64,000 nucleotides of DNA, from the NCBI GenBank assembly GCA_021229015.1, contig CM037788.1:44622696-44686695 (forward strand), written 5' to 3'. Numbering within the stretch: position 1 is the stretch's first letter; every line of letters starts with the position of its first letter. Position numbers and translations under genes: made by a program. The notes below the pieces were generated by a model that saw only the letters and a list, made by a program, of their open reading frames with translations, did no database searches and was not told the DNA's origin. Shown piece by piece: positions 1-13,859 of the stretch. This DNA is from Solen grandis. Lineage: Eukaryota > Mollusca > Bivalvia > Adapedonta > Solenidae.

Positions 1-2530
1 GTTAACCCGTTCAAATGCGTTATAATTTACAATTAAGACATGTCTGTTTTTTTAGAACTCAAAATTGTTATCCGGTTTCATAGGTTACAGGTATGCAAAG
101 GATCATTATTTCTTCAGTACGAATAATGACGTACCGATTCCGTATGAATTATGGCGTTCTGCTTCAGTACGAATAATGGCGTACCAATAATCGTAGTCAG
201 CATTTCTGAAGTTTAAATCGTGCATTTTTGTATCATCTGGTCAAAAAGCAAACATACTTTATTGACGAAATGAAATATTGAAAAGCAGCAAATTCATGAT
301 TTATGCAAGGACAAAAAGAGCAATGCAGTAACATTCACTTCCTCCAGGATAGTTGTTGATATACTGTTCTTATCATAATCCTGACTTGTCTAAAGATCCA
401 TATATACTTCAATACCTTTAAATATAATCGAATTGTTAATTCTCTGTCAAACTCTCAAGCCGTACGTAACTTAGTTTTACAGCTCACATGGTCACATAAA
501 TACAACATGAAACAAAATCTAATATTCTTATGTCTTGTTTATGTAGGTAATTTTTTCTTGTATAAAGCACAAACAAAAACATAGTTAAATTCCACTGAAA
601 TTCAGAGTTATGAGGTAAGCTTTTGGCCGTGTGTGTTTTTAAAGCTTTTATACAATGTCCCTACGTAATTAAAGATGGGAAAAATATGTACTTCAGTCCT
701 GTGTCAGGAGTAATCAGCAACAACATAGCTGCTTTCTTTGAAAAAAAATAAGAAAGATATACATGTATCAATATATTTTTACTCATTAATAATGAATCTA
801 AGAGAGAGAAGGTAAAAGAAGAAGGGAAGTATCAAACTTAGGCTTTATTACTCATCAAAATCGATTAGTAAACAGTAAATACATTTTAAGACGAACATCG
901 AGGTCTTCTTAATGGGCAATTTGATATCAATTTTTTTAAGGCTCGACAAAGGAAATACCTGTCTTAAATTTCACCAACAACACTCAGCGCTAAGTAACAC
1001 TTTAATTCTTAAATTAAGTAGATACACATTACAAAATTCGTCTTTTACGTTTATATAAATTATGAATTTAAAAACTAACTTTTCTTAAATAATGAATTAT
1101 TAGAGAAATAAAATTAACTATTTTCAGACCTACGTGTAAGTGTTAGTTTGCGCTAAGTTTGGATTGTGGCAATTGAGTTAGTTGTTCTGAGTCTACATTT
1201 TATCTCAGTATTTATTATACGTCGTTCGAATAATTTGTTCTAACTGTGCACCGTCTGGACTTAAGCAAATCTTTTCCCAACAGGAACAGCTTTAATTATA
1301 ATGATTTAAGATGTCTACGTTTACGTGACGTAATACAAGGGAAGGTCTATCGGGGATCGAAAGTTAATTAAACGTTCACGATTTCTGGTTGAACGCTGTG
1401 CAAACTTGGCTCCTCGTTAAGGATATGTATGATGTTCTAAAATGGTTTGCGTAAATTTAGAAACGATTTTTTTTTTTTTACAATCTTTACTGTTTCCGCT
1501 TAACAGATCGTGCGTTGGATTAATACTCTGTGTATTAGAAGGTATTGGAAATACTCGCCTCTAGCAGTGGTTGAATCAATGATCAAGCCAGTGAATATCA
1601 TCACTGAATCACATGTTGATATATTAGTATTAGATTAACATTGCATACTGTGAAATTTGATTTGTTTTTTCGGACAGGTGGCATATCATATAATTCAACC
1701 CTCACATCATACAGGCTCGTTTCAACATCTTGGCAATTACAAACACTTTTTGTATATTTTTTTTTTGTATTTGTATTTTCTCTATTTGCCTATACTGTAA
1801 TGTAGCAAAGACCTTACTCAGTCTCAACAGAAAACAAATTCCATTTTTAATATACCATTAACATTTCAGAAAATTAATATTCATCAAGTCATATATTTGT
1901 ACATGAATATTAAAGAGGTAAAATTTTAAGTAAAATGATTGTGAATGTATGTAATTATCTCATAAGAGAGCATAGTGTGAGAAAGAAATGTAGACAAGAA
2001 CAATTAAAGGAATATTCTCTATATATCTATTATTCTTCTTGAAGGTGTTTAGCAATGAATACTGATTTTTGTCTTAAGCCAGAAGAAACTCATTTCTCAA
2101 GTACAGCTATTTGAACACTCTTGTTTATTGATCGATAAGTAATTTAGAAAAGGAACTCCGAAGTAATAAACCATTGTAGTTACATGTAGCATAAAATGTT
2201 GAGGGAAAGGGATTGTTTTATAAATTACTAACATGCTATTTGGCATTAGGATATTGTAGAAAATTTAGAGTATTTTGTTATAAAAAAACATAAAGGTATT
2301 TACCAATGAATGATTTTATGTAAAGCGAAAAATAAAATCAGCTTGATGCTTATCATATATACAGGATAATTCCAGGTCTGGTATGTCCGGTGTTCAGTTA
2401 ATGTGTCTGGGTTTCGTATCGTGCCATATGTCCGCGGTGCAGTGTGTGGACGCAGTATGACTGTCAGTGGAAATTTAAAAAAAATACAAAACAAAGTTCA
2501 TTTTCTTGGTTAGACTTTTGAAAATGTGTC
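1..2530. other. gene-less AT-rich DNA
   Basis: No coding region, RNA gene or recognisable transposon is visible on either strand. The only structure seen is a short tandem motif at about 113-186, where the words 'cttcagtacgaataatg' and 'cgtacc' recur twice with a diverged piece between. The short open frames here have no family features. Confidence 0.6.
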
Positions 2531-2869
2531 AAGACGGCGGCCCTATCGCTACTCAAAGTTTTTAGTTTCAGCATGTGTTTAACAAATATCTTTCAAACTC
2601 GTAATTTGTTATTTTTCTACCACAATGTTGTCAACCGTTGTCAACTTTTACTTAGTATATGGATCGCCAGGCTGCAACTAAATGGTGCTTCGTCATGCAA
2701 GGTACAGCCACTGTCGTCCCTTTGGGTATTGTCATCGAAGATGTATATAGCAAGGACTGTCTGGAAGTTTTGGGAGTTTTCCAGATAAAAATATAAATGT
2801 TTCATATTACGGACCTTAGAAATCTCACGGTTCTACAACAATGGTTGTGAATCAGCAAGTAAATAAAGA

Positions 2870-3920
2870 CCTTTGATTGTAATATCCTGTAAAATTATGA
2901 CTTACGATCGTATTATCCTTTACTATGAGAACTTATGATCATATGATACTGTACTATGAGGTCTAATGTACGGTTTCCGTATAATGAGAACTTATGATCA
3001 TAAAATACTGTACAATGAGGACCTACGTTCGTATGATACTATACAACGAGGACTTATGATCGTATGATACTGTACAATGAGGACTTATGATGGCATGATA
3101 CTGTACAATGAGGACATGATCGTATGATACTGTACAATGAGGACTTATGATCATATGATACTGTACAATGAGAACTTATGATCATATGATACTGTACGAT
3201 TTGGACTTACGTTCGTATGATACTGTACAATGAGAACTTATGATCATATGATACTGTACGATTAGGACTTACGTACGTATGATACTATACAATGAGAACT
3301 TATGATCATATGATACTGTACGATTAGGACTTACGTTCGTATGATACTGTACAATGAGAACTTATGATCATATGATACTGTACGATTAGGACTTACGTTC
3401 GTATGATACTGTACAATGAGAACTTATGATCATATGATACTGTACGATTAGGACTTACGTTCGTATGATACTGTACAATGAGAACTTATGATCATATGAT
3501 ACTGTACGATTTGGACTTACGTTCGTATGATACTATACAATGAGAACTTATGATCATATGATACTGTACATGATGAAACTTACGTCGTATGATACTATAC
3601 AATGAGAACTTATGATCATATGATACTGTACGATAAGGACTTACGTTCGTATGATACTATACAATGAGAATTTATGATCATATGATACTGTACGATTAGG
3701 ACTTACGTTCGTATGATACTATACAATGAGAATTTATGATCATATGATACTGTACGATTTGGACTTACGTTCGTATGATACTATACAATGAGAACTTATG
3801 ATCGCAGGATACTGTATGATAAGGACTTACGTTCGTATGATACTATACAATGAGAACTTATGATCGTAATATTCTGTTAAATACGGATCCATGTTCGTAT
3901 TTTTCTGTAAAATGGGGACT
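2870..3920. repeat. minisatellite, about 31-bp half-units in 62-bp dimers
   Basis: About one kilobase is a head-to-tail array of two alternating half-units. One reads 'gtatgatactgtacaatgag' followed by 'aacttatgatcat'; the other carries 'gtacgattaggacttacg'. The central copies (about 3170-3500) are nearly identical while the edges are diverged and shortened, as expected for an array homogenised by unequal exchange. Many half-units contain the palindromic words 'atgatcat' or 'catatg'. A 64-aa open frame running out of the right edge is a by-product of the repeat. No gene is seen from the end of the array to about 5280. Confidence 0.93.
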
Positions 3921-5289
3921 TATGATAATAGTATCCCGTAAAATTATACAAACAATTATATTTTGTTATTTATTTAACTGCCGTAAGACATCTCTTCATG
4001 CATTCATGTATAATAATATATATGTTGATATCTTATTGTCCTGATCTATTGATGATTTTGTTATACTTTTAGATCTGATATATATTTTTTTCAAAGTTTT
4101 TGTTCGCTTCTCTATATTTGGTTGTTTCTATATTGTGTGCATTTTGGTAGTTGCTTTCGTTTTTACAGTTTTTGTATCTTTTTCAAAATTTTGTTTTGAA
4201 CATTGTATTGCTTTAAGTGTTTCTATTGTTAGCCAATCTTATCTTTAGGAGCCTTACTTTCCTATGCTATTTGGATAAGACAGTTTCACTGCTGCTCCCA
4301 GAAAGACAAGAAACCATTCGATAACGTACGTAAAATATGCACAAAATGCCGAAAGGAAACCGTTGAAAAGGCTGCGATGAAAGACATCTGCGTCTTACCA
4401 TATTTTATTTACAAAACTACTACTCCTATATTTCATTATTGTTATCCTAAAACTCGTTCCCTCCTTATTCACAAGGAATGAAGTTGATTTGATTTACAAA
4501 TTGTACATGTAATAATATATTCACTGCCAGAAAAAATCTGGAAACGATTGGTGAAAAGGCATTTAAAATGCGCGCCGGTAGTTCAGTTCTTAATGACCAT
4601 AAATTCGAAGGTATATAGTCAAACGAGCTTCTGAGTTTTGAAACCATTCCTGATGGAACGTATGTACAGCCCAGTAACTGTAACGATGAATAAAAAAAAT
4701 CTTTTTCCATCGCGTATTAAGGCAGTTTAGTGTTAAGCTCATAATGCAATCACAAAATCAAAGATATAATTATAGCTATAAAATACATTTCATAGTTAAT
4801 ACCGAATGACGTGCATTCAAAATTTGATTATCTTAAAATAATGTCAAAATCATAATTAAAATCTATTTTGCACAGAAAAAAAGAGAAATATAAGACTAAA
4901 TTGTTCAGTAATGAAATGTTTGAAATACTGTTACAAATAACATACAGTATATTCTCCGAATAGTTGACAATGTGTATGTTGCAAGTTTATTCATAGTCTG
5001 ACTACTTGTTTGTTGAAATGGCCAGTTTGATTATTGGAGATTTGTTTTCATAATGTTTTGATTTCCAAGGCTTATATGCATTAAGCAACAATGTTTGTAA
5101 AAAGTTAACAAATCAGATAAGGATGTTCTTATTTACCTGTCTCATTTTCGCTCTTCTTCTCTTTTCTCTGTCTCTCTTTGTGCGTATGTGTGCAAAATTC
5201 ATTTTTCAGGGCAAGACTGAGATCTAACCAGTGATGACAAAGTTAAGGTATGAATTCTTCAATACTTTCTCCAACATCGTCTCCATCAG

Positions 5290-5900
5290 AGAAGACATAG
5301 ACAGTGATCCTGACATGGAGGACAGGGGTTATAGCTTAGGGATACAGTAGTTACACAAAAAGTAGCTATTGCCACTGGACTGGAGAACTGCGATAGTGGT
5401 ACCCTTACACACAAAAGACATTCAAAAGAAAGCCAAAACTTAAGATCTGTCGGCTTGACTAGCATCATTTTCAAAGTATTAAACATATTGTATTTTGTAA
5501 TGGAATCAATTATCAGAGATGTGCTATTACGTCACATGGAAAGCAACAACCTGTTCATTGTTCACTGACCAACAACTGACTTATGGATTAGGAAACAGTA
5601 AATTATGTGCAACACTACTAGGTGGTATGAGTCTAAAGAAAACATTGATTGCATACATTTAGATTTCAGAAAGGCTTTTAACACGGCTAATAAACAAAAT
5701 GAACAGTTACAGGGTGAGAGGAAATATAAAAAGGATCAAAATTTCTTATTAGTAGAAACCAATGTGAGAGTTAGAAACATCATGTCTGAGAAGACAGGTG
5801 TGATGAGCTAGGGCTCTGTGTTAGGACCGTTACTGTTTTTTAATACTTATTAACAACTTAACCACCATATGGTAAAATCAGCTTCGCCGACCACACAAAA
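5290..5900 (+). pseudogene. degenerate LINE reverse transcriptase (CR1/jockey-like)
   Basis: Read across frames, this stretch carries reverse-transcriptase landmarks of a non-LTR retrotransposon. A diverged RPVSLTS-like block lies at about 5440-5470, then an 'ESIIRD'-like block near 5500. 'DCIHLDFRKAFNTA' (catalytic motif A region, LDFxKAFD in the family) lies in the open frame 5605-5811. A 'GSVLGPLLF' block follows at about 5812-5840, directly after a stop codon where the family has Pro-Gln. A remnant of the ADD region is near 5885. At least two stops and frameshifts break it, so it is dead. The clade is not certain from this fragment. Confidence 0.8.
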
Positions 5901-6714
5901 TGATATGCCCCACTAGTTGGGCATGTTAAAAAGCATAACACATTTGTTTTCGACGAAGAACAAATTCATTTTCAAGATGTGTAAACCTCCAAAATATATA
6001 CATAACTCCAAGCTTTTAAATCTAACTAACTTTTTTTAAAGTAACTTATATACAGTCTTGAAACAAGAAGACGTTATTTCCAACTTTTAACTTATGTGCA
6101 CACAAAAAAAAACATAAAATTATTTGGTAGAGAAATTAGTATGAGAAGTGGTTATAACACGCCGGATTTCACAGTTAAATCACAGGTTAATCTAATATTA
6201 GTGGCATTTTAAAACATAATATATGGCCATTATAATGCCATTCTGTATATAAGGAAAACGCCTATAGAGTTGAGGAGAAAGTTGAAAAGAAAGTATAATT
6301 CAGCTTAAAATAATTAATGACTCTAATTAAATGAAAGGGTGCGATTTATAAGAAGTAACATAACTAAGCATGTATAAAAATATAAGATGTAAAAATAAAT
6401 AAAGAAATGAAGAAAAAAAAAAGAAAGAAAGAAATTTGTAATAAATTGTGTGCACTCTAATTATTATCAAAGACAAAAATCCCTCGAAAAGTTGGTAAAT
6501 ATATACATATTGTCGAAACGAAACTCACTGAAAAGGCTGCAATAAAAAGACAACTACGTCTCACAATACAAGTACTTAATTTTCAACTGCATCGTACCAT
6601 TTTATAACAAGAAAGTCAGTAGAACTGACAGATGCTCCCCGAAGAACGTCATTGTTACAAATAAGGCCTTGGTCAATGGGTGGGAGGATATGTTAAGGAC
6701 CGGAATGGGATCAG
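5901..6714. other. gene-less DNA
   Basis: AT-rich sequence with A-rich runs (near 6410-6432) and no gene or repeat that I recognise. Confidence 0.5.
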
Positions 6715-6915
6715 CACATGCTTATCATGTATAGAATCCAGGTAATGCGCATCTCCTCTTGGTAATAAAGCTTCACATAAAAAGTTTTGTTGAAATCAAG
6801 CCGTTAGTTCCTGAGAAATAGTTCGGACAAGGAAAGTGTGACGGACGACGAACGAACGAACGGACGGACGAAGCGGCGACTATATGCGTCACCTTCAGTG
6901 AGCATAAAAAAGGTT
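6715..6915. repeat. interspersed repeat with 'gcgactatatgcgtcacctt' end
   Basis: This is a single copy of the unit also seen at 7791-7975. It shares 'gcgcatctcctcttggtaat', 'gttcctgagaaatag', 'ggacaaggaaagtgtgacgg' and the same end, 'ggcgactatatgcgtcacct' followed by 'gtgagcataaaaa'. Because both copies stop at exactly the same 3' word, that end is probably a true element boundary. A 'ggacgacgaacgaacgaacg' simple stretch is expanded in this copy. The 545 bp up to 7460 hold nothing I recognise. Confidence 0.8.
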
Positions 6916-7464
6916 AAAAAAAAGCTCTTAACTCTCTAAACAGTAAACCATATTATATATTCTTGTTCCTTTTGATGAGACAGAAGATAAAATGGTAAAT
7001 ACTTTGGTGTCCCCCAAGATCACACAGGGGTCAGGCCCCACCCCCAAAATTTTACTTAGAACCTTTCAGCTCAAAGCTGTTGAAATCCCCATTCCTAAAT
7101 CATATCTATTCTCCTCATCAGATGAGATGTTTTACCAACTCTAATTTGGAGACTTAGTAACAGTTTACTATTTAATATGATAATACGTGTTACTCATCAG
7201 ATCTTTCATTGATTTTTTTTTCAAGTTTTTATACTACTGAAAATTAAGTCATACATTTCAATGTGTGCTCATATCAAAGAGGTTAACCAACACTCTTGAC
7301 ATATGACTGGATATTTGAAATAGTGTATAATGGCCTAAACAACAATTAGCTGACATGATTATGATTGACATTACTAGCATATTAAATTTTGTGGGGTTTT
7401 GTTTAAATGATATATCCTGTTAAATTAGGCAAATAACATGAATATCAGTCAACAACATGGTAGT

Positions 7465-7975
7465 AGGGGCCATAACTCTCTTAAAAATTGAGGAATATGC
7501 GTATCTACTCTTGGTAATAAAGCTTCCCATAAAGTTTCATTGAATTCAAGCCATTAGTTCCTGAGAAATAACCCGGACAAGAATCATGCAACATGAACTA
7601 TAGGCCAAAAGGTCATGGGGCCATAACTCTGTGAAAAATTTAGGAATCGAGTCATGCTGACGATATGCGCATCTCCTTTGGTAATAAAGCTTTCCATAAA
7701 GTTTCGTTGAATTCAAGCCATTAGTTCCTGAGAAATAGCCCGGACAAGAATCATGCAATATGTACTATAGGCCGAAAGGTCAATGGGCCATAACTCTTTG
7801 AAAAATTTAGGAACCGGGTCATGCTGAGGATATGCGCATCTCCTCTTGGTAATAAAGCTTCCCATAAAGTTTTGTTGAATTCAAGCCGTTAGTTCCTGAG
7901 AAATAGTCCGGACAAGGAAAGTGTGACGGACGGACGAAGCGGCGACTATATGCGTCACCTTCGGTGAGCATAAAA
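7465..7975. repeat. three tandem ~150-175-bp units of the same family
   Basis: Units start near 7471, 7621 and 7791, each opening with 'cataactct' and containing 'ggtaataaagct', 'agttcctgagaaata' and 'ggacaag'. Only the last unit carries the terminal 'gcgactatatgcgtcacctt' word, so the structure is tandem body units plus one end. The short minus-strand open frames here (repeating the words Cys-Pro-Gly-Tyr-Phe-Ser-Gly) are translations of the repeat, not genes. 7976-8836 shows no gene. Confidence 0.85.
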
Positions 7976-8836
7976 ATCATGGTTTTATTGGCAAATACTT
8001 TTCTGCTTCTAATAGTACTTTGACCGATGACGTGAAAATGCATTTTGCGCTTCATATTTAGCCGAATCACGAGTATAAACACAATCTTAGGGTAAAAGCG
8101 CTGGATAAACCAATTTCAACCGCGTCTTTTCTGTTACAGTAAATTTTCGCAAATTTTTGTCCACCAGTTTTCAGTTCGCTATAACTTTACTTTTTCAAAA
8201 TGGATTTGGAAATCACATACACTAATTGAAGCAGAGAAATTAGAAGCATGTTTATATATATATTGTCTGTCGTTTCAACAGAAACAATATTGGACAAAAA
8301 TATACATGTATACATTTTGCTTCCCAAGATGGCGGCTTTTGTTTGGTATGGTAAAACGCAGTTCTGATTCTTACCCTTGATTATATTAAATCGTTTTGCG
8401 TCAAGAGAATTTTTATATCACCCGATCATACAAAGATCATGAAAATCATTCCTCTGTCATTGATATTTGATTTCAATTCGATGGTTAGATGGATGTTATA
8501 ATTATTTAAAACAACGTATGGAAATGAAAGTGTTAAGTGCGTTTTATTGCGATATGTTACATATTGCCTCTGTAGTTCAAAGGATTAGACCGATTGATGT
8601 CAATAGAGTCACTGATATATAAAATTACATTAGGAATTTAATTCATTCCTCACTTTGCGATTTTGTTTCCAAGAATAATTCAAACATTCCCGAAATCGAT
8701 CGACCTCAGTCACGTGGTCAAACTGATTATTACCTTGTGTCCATATCTATATAAATTAGATAGTTTCCGCTGTGAAAGCCCGTACTTGTTGACATGATCA
8801 CGGTATAAAAGATAAATAAAAGGTCAGAAAAGTTTT

Positions 8837-10240
8837 TATTATGCCCCCCTTCGAAGAAGAGGGGGTATATTGCTTTGCTCATGTCGGTCGGTCGGTCCGT
8901 ATGTCCGTCGGTCCGTATGTCCGTCGGTCTGTCGGTAGACCAGACCTTGTCCGAGTGATAACTTAAGTTCTATTTGACCTTAAAGTCTCAAACTTCATGT
9001 GGTTGTTGCTCATGATTAGTAGATGACTCCTATTGATTTTGGTGTCATTACCTCAAAGGTCAAGCTCACAAGGTCACACGTTGTGTATGTATAATACCAG
9101 ACCTTGACCGAGTGATAACTTAAGTTCTATTTGACCTTTAAGTCTCAAACTTCATGTGGTTGTTGCTCATGATTAGTAGATGATCCCTATCGATTTTGGT
9201 GTCATTACCTCAAAGGTCAAGCTCACAAGGTCACATGTTGTGTATGTATAATACCAGACCTTGACCGAGTGATAACTTAAGTTCTATTTGACCTTTAAGT
9301 CTCAAACTTCATGTGGTTGTTGCTCATGATTAGTAAATGATCCCTATTGATTTTGGTGTCATTACCTCAAAGGTCAAGGTCACAAGGTCACATGTTGTGT
9401 ATGTATAATACCAGACCTTGTCCGAGTGATAACTTAAGTTCTATTTGACCTTTAAGTCTCAAACTTCATGTGGTTGTTGCTCATGATTAGTAATGACCCT
9501 ATGATTTTGGTGTCATTACCTCAAAGGTCAAGGTCACAAGGTCACATGTTGTGTATGTATAATACCAGACCTTGTCCGAGTGATAACTTGAAGTTCTATT
9601 TGACCTTTAAGTCTCAAACTTCATATGGTTGTTGCTTATGATTAGTAGATGACCCATATCAATTTTGGTGTCAATACCTCAAAGGTCAAGGTCACAAGGT
9701 TGCATTTGTATATATGTTTGATGACTTGGCCTTGTCCAAATAAAATTTAAGTCCTATTTCAGACTATATGTGGTTGTTCCTTATAATGAGTAGATGACCT
9801 CTATTGATTTGGGTGTCAACATCCAAAGGTCAAGTTCACAATGTCACATGTTGATATATTTTCATTATATAAATGTCTTGCCCAAGTGATAACTTCTATT
9901 TTATTTTTACTCTTAAGGTCCTAACCTCATGTAGTTGTTGTTTATAAATGTAGAAAACCCTGTTTTCAAATTAATAAGTTGGATTCTTATAAATATTTTG
10001 TACGATTTAAGCACTGTCTGACTAATAACTCAAAATCTCATTGTGTCTGGTTTTATTTCAGTAAACGTTTAGTTCCATATTTTAGCACATAATATTTTCA
10101 CTCAAATTTTTGAAGTTTGAGAATTTTTTGTGACAAGCCAACATTATGAAGGCAAACTCCTTGCATATAATATAGCTATATACATATTATGGCATATGAG
10201 GGGGGCATATATGTTTCACAAACATTTCTTGTTTACCGTA
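8837..10240. repeat. 1.4-kb interspersed repeat with internal ~157-bp tandem units
   Basis: The element opens with 'atgccccccttcgaagaaga' and closes with 'gggggcatatatgtttcaca' plus 'aacatttcttg', so its ends are weakly inverted ('atgccccc' against 'gggggcat'). After a 'gtcggtcggtcggtccg' simple run come five well-kept tandem units whose 'cagaccttg' words fall near 8940, 9098, 9254, 9412 and 9565. One or two decayed units follow, to about 9900. Every good unit contains 'tcaaaggtcaagg(t/c)tcaca', a string of AGGTCA-type half-sites. I recognise this as a common molluscan-type repeat; its transposon class is not clear. No open frame of note. Confidence 0.85.
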
Positions 10241-11008
10241 AATCCATCGGAGATCTAAATAAGTAAACTATCAATTATATGATACAAATAAAGAATTTCG
10301 AGTAAATTTGACTGATTCTTTACTTGTGAGAAAATAGGAAGAAAAAGGTATGAGTATTAACGAGTTAATATTGATTTAAAATATGCACTTGATGTGATAC
10401 TATCCAATCAATTTCAGCTTTATTGGGTCTTATAATCGTTAATGGTCTTCATATGTTAAAAGCAAGCTTATTATGCAAACCAAAGGAAAATGAGGACAAT
10501 TTACGTCGATTATATATCAGCAATATAAAGTTTCATGTTTTCATACTTGTAATATATAAGTAAGGAATTAAAATTCAAAAGCATATGGTAGGTGGTGTGT
10601 TACTTGATCGGAAAGACGAAAACAATTTTTTTTAGGCTTCAGATCACCCGAACAAAATAATAAATTACACAAGTTTACCGCCTTTACGGGTATATGTTGT
10701 TTGACCTCTTGCAGAATCGATGCATGTGACAGTAACAATAAAATCTTGCTAGGTGGATATAGGTTAAACTATTGTGTTATGGGAAAAGAAGTTGCATTTA
10801 CTATTGGCATAGGCAAAAGTAATGTTATATCATAACATTGAAACAAGATTATTTGCTCAAGGTCAAAGGCTAACTTAGATCCTAATTCATTAATTATATC
10901 AATATTCACATTTCGTTCTAGATACCACTTACCTAAGTGAATTCCCAACAAGAGTATGATGTCCAAACTGCATAGGTCTATTTCTATTTTGAGATCAACC
11001 CCACTTTT
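10241..11008. other. gene-less DNA
   Basis: No gene or repeat recognised; the sequence is AT-rich with no coding signature. Confidence 0.5.
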
Positions 11009-11294
11009 AATCTCTAATTTAGGGGCCGCCGTGGCCGAGCGGTTACAGTCGTGGACTACAAATCTCTCAGCCCCTCACCGCTGTGGTTCGAATCCCGGTA
11101 GGGACTTCGGATTTGTCATGTGAGGAAGCCTTCCAGCTGGCTTGCGGTAGGTCGGTAGTTCTACCCGGGTACCTCTGTGTACTCGGGGTCTTCCTCCACC
11201 TGTAATTAGCTGAACGTCCCTATATGATTGAAATACTATCGCAGCGACGGTAAACCCCAATACAACAACAACACAACGACAACAATCTCTAATT
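11009..11294 (+). mobile_element. tRNA-derived SINE with perfect 11-bp target-site duplication
   Basis: The body (about 11020-11283) begins with a class-II tRNA-like head. Box A 'tggccgagcgg' lies at 11032-11042 and box B 'ggttcgaatcc' at 11085-11095, an internal RNA polymerase III promoter. A central block follows ('ccttccagctggcttgcgg', 'ggtcttcctccacc') of the kind shared among metazoan SINEs. The tail reads 'gcgacggtaaaccccaatac' followed by 'aacaacaaca'. The direct repeat 'aatctctaatt' flanks it at 11009-11019 and 11284-11294, the signature of target-primed insertion. It is not a functional tRNA: the head runs straight into SINE body and lacks a normal acceptor stem. Confidence 0.93.
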
Positions 11295-13300
11295 AGCTTC
11301 CCGCCATTTCACTCTAGAATTGCTACTTAATATTTAGAACATGCGTTAAAAATTAATAGTTATTATTTACTTTAAATCGTGACATTTTTATGAGCTATGA
11401 TCACGTATTTTATGGTGATTATATTTTCCAACTGTTTTATACTTAACAATAATTGTGAATCGTCATGCTGCTCGGGCACCTGTTGTCAATTTCATGGAAT
11501 GACGTAGCCGATGATGTTATATCAGGTATCGTCAAGCCGCCAAGACCTACATTTTGAACATTGTGTTTTGCTCTTGGCTTGTTATAAAGGGATTATGCAT
11601 TATGGAATTTTATGGCAATGGGCTTGTTTCGCAGTTTGAGTCTAACGAAGGTTGTCTCTGTGTAATCGAGCTCACTTTGACTGGTACTTATTTAGTCTCC
11701 TTTTACAGTCTGGAGAACATAAGTTAATCTGTATAGTAGATTAATAACTCCTGCAAGGGCTGGAGCTTATTTTATAGTTAAATAATGACGGAACACATGT
11801 CTTAGATATTTCGAGTGTATTATTTCTGAAATGTGTAATACCCATTATGGCCTTTGAAGATATTCTAATCTACAAAATATTGATTCTGCATTTCATTCAT
11901 GCTCTTGGGTGCATGGTTGTATTCATTTCATGCACACCCAAAATCCTATTAATTTTGTCATTGGACTTAAACACGTGTTATAACTGATGGTTCTGGTTAA
12001 TTTAGAGAATTGAGAAAAAGTTCAGCGCATAAGGCTACATCATAATGTACAAATCCGTGAAGAATAGGGAAAAGTCGTGGTAAACAGAAATAAGGTATGT
12101 AGTAATATCCTTATTACAAGCACTTAAGCTAAATTTAAATGATCCAAAATCAGAGACATTTTGACAGCGCCTGTCTTTAATAGATGATAACATATAAATA
12201 GATGATACACTATAACGTTCAATAAAAAAAGATCATAACAAACTAAGTGCATTAAAATCATAAGTGGTTTCGCCATTTTTTTTCCCAAAACACTAGAGAA
12301 ATAAAATGTTATCATACATTTGAAAAGAAAACAATCTAAATTATCCATACCTGTATTTAAATACTGATCATATGAGACGGGGGATGTAGATTTTATAAAA
12401 ATGTCAGGCGTTATTTGGTGTTCAATATACAGGATCATGTGCACATGTGAAAGTCACTTTGGTCTTGATGGATTTAACTTTATTACCCATCCTATGATCC
12501 ATCTAACTGTCAGTTATATTTCATTGTAGAAGCCTGCACAGTAGTGCAAGAGCAGACACTAGAACATAGTGATGTAATGCAAACCAGCTGACAAGTAAAA
12601 GAGAGCCATTTGTCAGGAAAAGACTGAAACTACACAGAAATTACATATAATAACAGTCTCTGTGAAATTAGATATTGTGGGTTTCTAAACTACTCGCGTA
12701 ATAACAATTTTACATGATATCTATAAACAAGCCCTTTCAACCGAGTTGAAACTGCTTTTTGTAGCATTCAAACACAGCCGAATGCCATTTATTCAATTGG
12801 ATTTGTAATACCATTATGGCAGCTTTTATCTTTCTCGTAACATTTCGGACTTGTTTCATTCTGTAGATAGCCGAGATTTAATATCTGTTTGTGAACACGT
12901 CTCATGCGGGATTACCAAAATTAACATGAATTGTAGGAAGCAACAAACAACCAATCAGAACTTGACAACTGGTTCTGAAACTGCTTCGATTCGTGAAAGT
13001 TAAACTTAAACTTTTAGTCCACTATTATTCTCTGATTATTCTGGGGCCAATACTTGAAACACAATCAATTGTTAGTTAAGCAACAGATGCTTTGGTTAGA
13101 CAAGCTAATAATAAACTGGACATATTTTCTTTTTAATAAAAAATTGTATCCTTATTTCTATTGAAAAACAATAGCTTGAACATAATTCTCAGCATTTACT
13201 TGGATTAAGGGCGTTTACAATATTTTTTTTCTTTAAATATTTTTTCTGATTTTCATATATTTTATAAAAAAAACTTAACCTGAATATGTAAATGGAAAAT
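11295..13300. other. gene-less DNA
   Basis: About two kilobases with no supported gene. A 106-residue open frame on the minus strand (12124-12444) has no recognisable family features and AT-driven composition, so I do not call it. Confidence 0.55.
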
Positions 13301-13309
13301 AATTAATAG

Positions 13310-13790
13310 GTCACCCTGCTCGTTTTATGCGACGTTAGTATATCCACAACAACAGTTTTATCTGACTTAATATTTTAATAGGTGCTTCATTTTTACAGAA
13401 ATGGAAAGTAAAACAATATGATTTTCAAACATTTTTTACACATGCTTTTTGTTTCTTACAGAAAATCCTTCAATAGGTATTTTTCACTTTTCACGTAAAT
13501 ATTCTTTAAAGGTTGCTTGATCAAAACAATGAAAACATATGTATAGGTCACCGTGTTCGTTTTGGAAGATACGAATCTGTTTCTATGGTAATAGGGAAAA
13601 GGTGCATTCTCTTTTTCTCAACAAACTGAACGATAATAGAATCTGCGATTATTTTTGCCGTTAACAGGGTCTTATCTTAATGATTAAACCCAATGATAAA
13701 AATTGTAGATGCCCTATATTGGCAAAACAAACATTTAATCGTTGTAGCGCTGAGCTGATAATGAGACAGCTTATATCTGACAATTGCGAT
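13310..13790 (+). repeat. solo copy of the 32.4/34.6-kb inverted-repeat arm
   Basis: This stretch aligns by eye with 32441-32870 and, inverted, with 34650-35060. Shared landmarks in order are a 'tttttacagaaatgg' word, a 'cttcaatag' word, 'gatcaaaacaatgaaaa', 'ctgtttctatggtaa', and 'gatgccctatattggc' against 'gatgtcctatactggc'. It is a dispersed copy of one arm without its partner nearby, which argues the arm is itself a transposable unit. Confidence 0.7.
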
Positions 13791-13859
13791 TCAAAAACAT
13801 ATATGTTCTATATATTGTCACTCAAAGTGTGTTCTGAGTTGGTTGTTTGTTTTGTTTGT

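Noticed and set aside
2870..3920. CRISPR-like array
   Set aside because: Units abut with no unique spacers and the context is eukaryotic; it is a minisatellite.
8561..8600. tRNA-like 'cctctgtagttcaaaggatt' word
   Set aside because: Resembles a box A region only; no box B at the right distance and no repeat structure around it.
11021..11100. Functional tRNA gene
   Set aside because: Box A and box B are good, but the sequence continues into a SINE body with a tail and is flanked by target duplications; no acceptor stem pairing.
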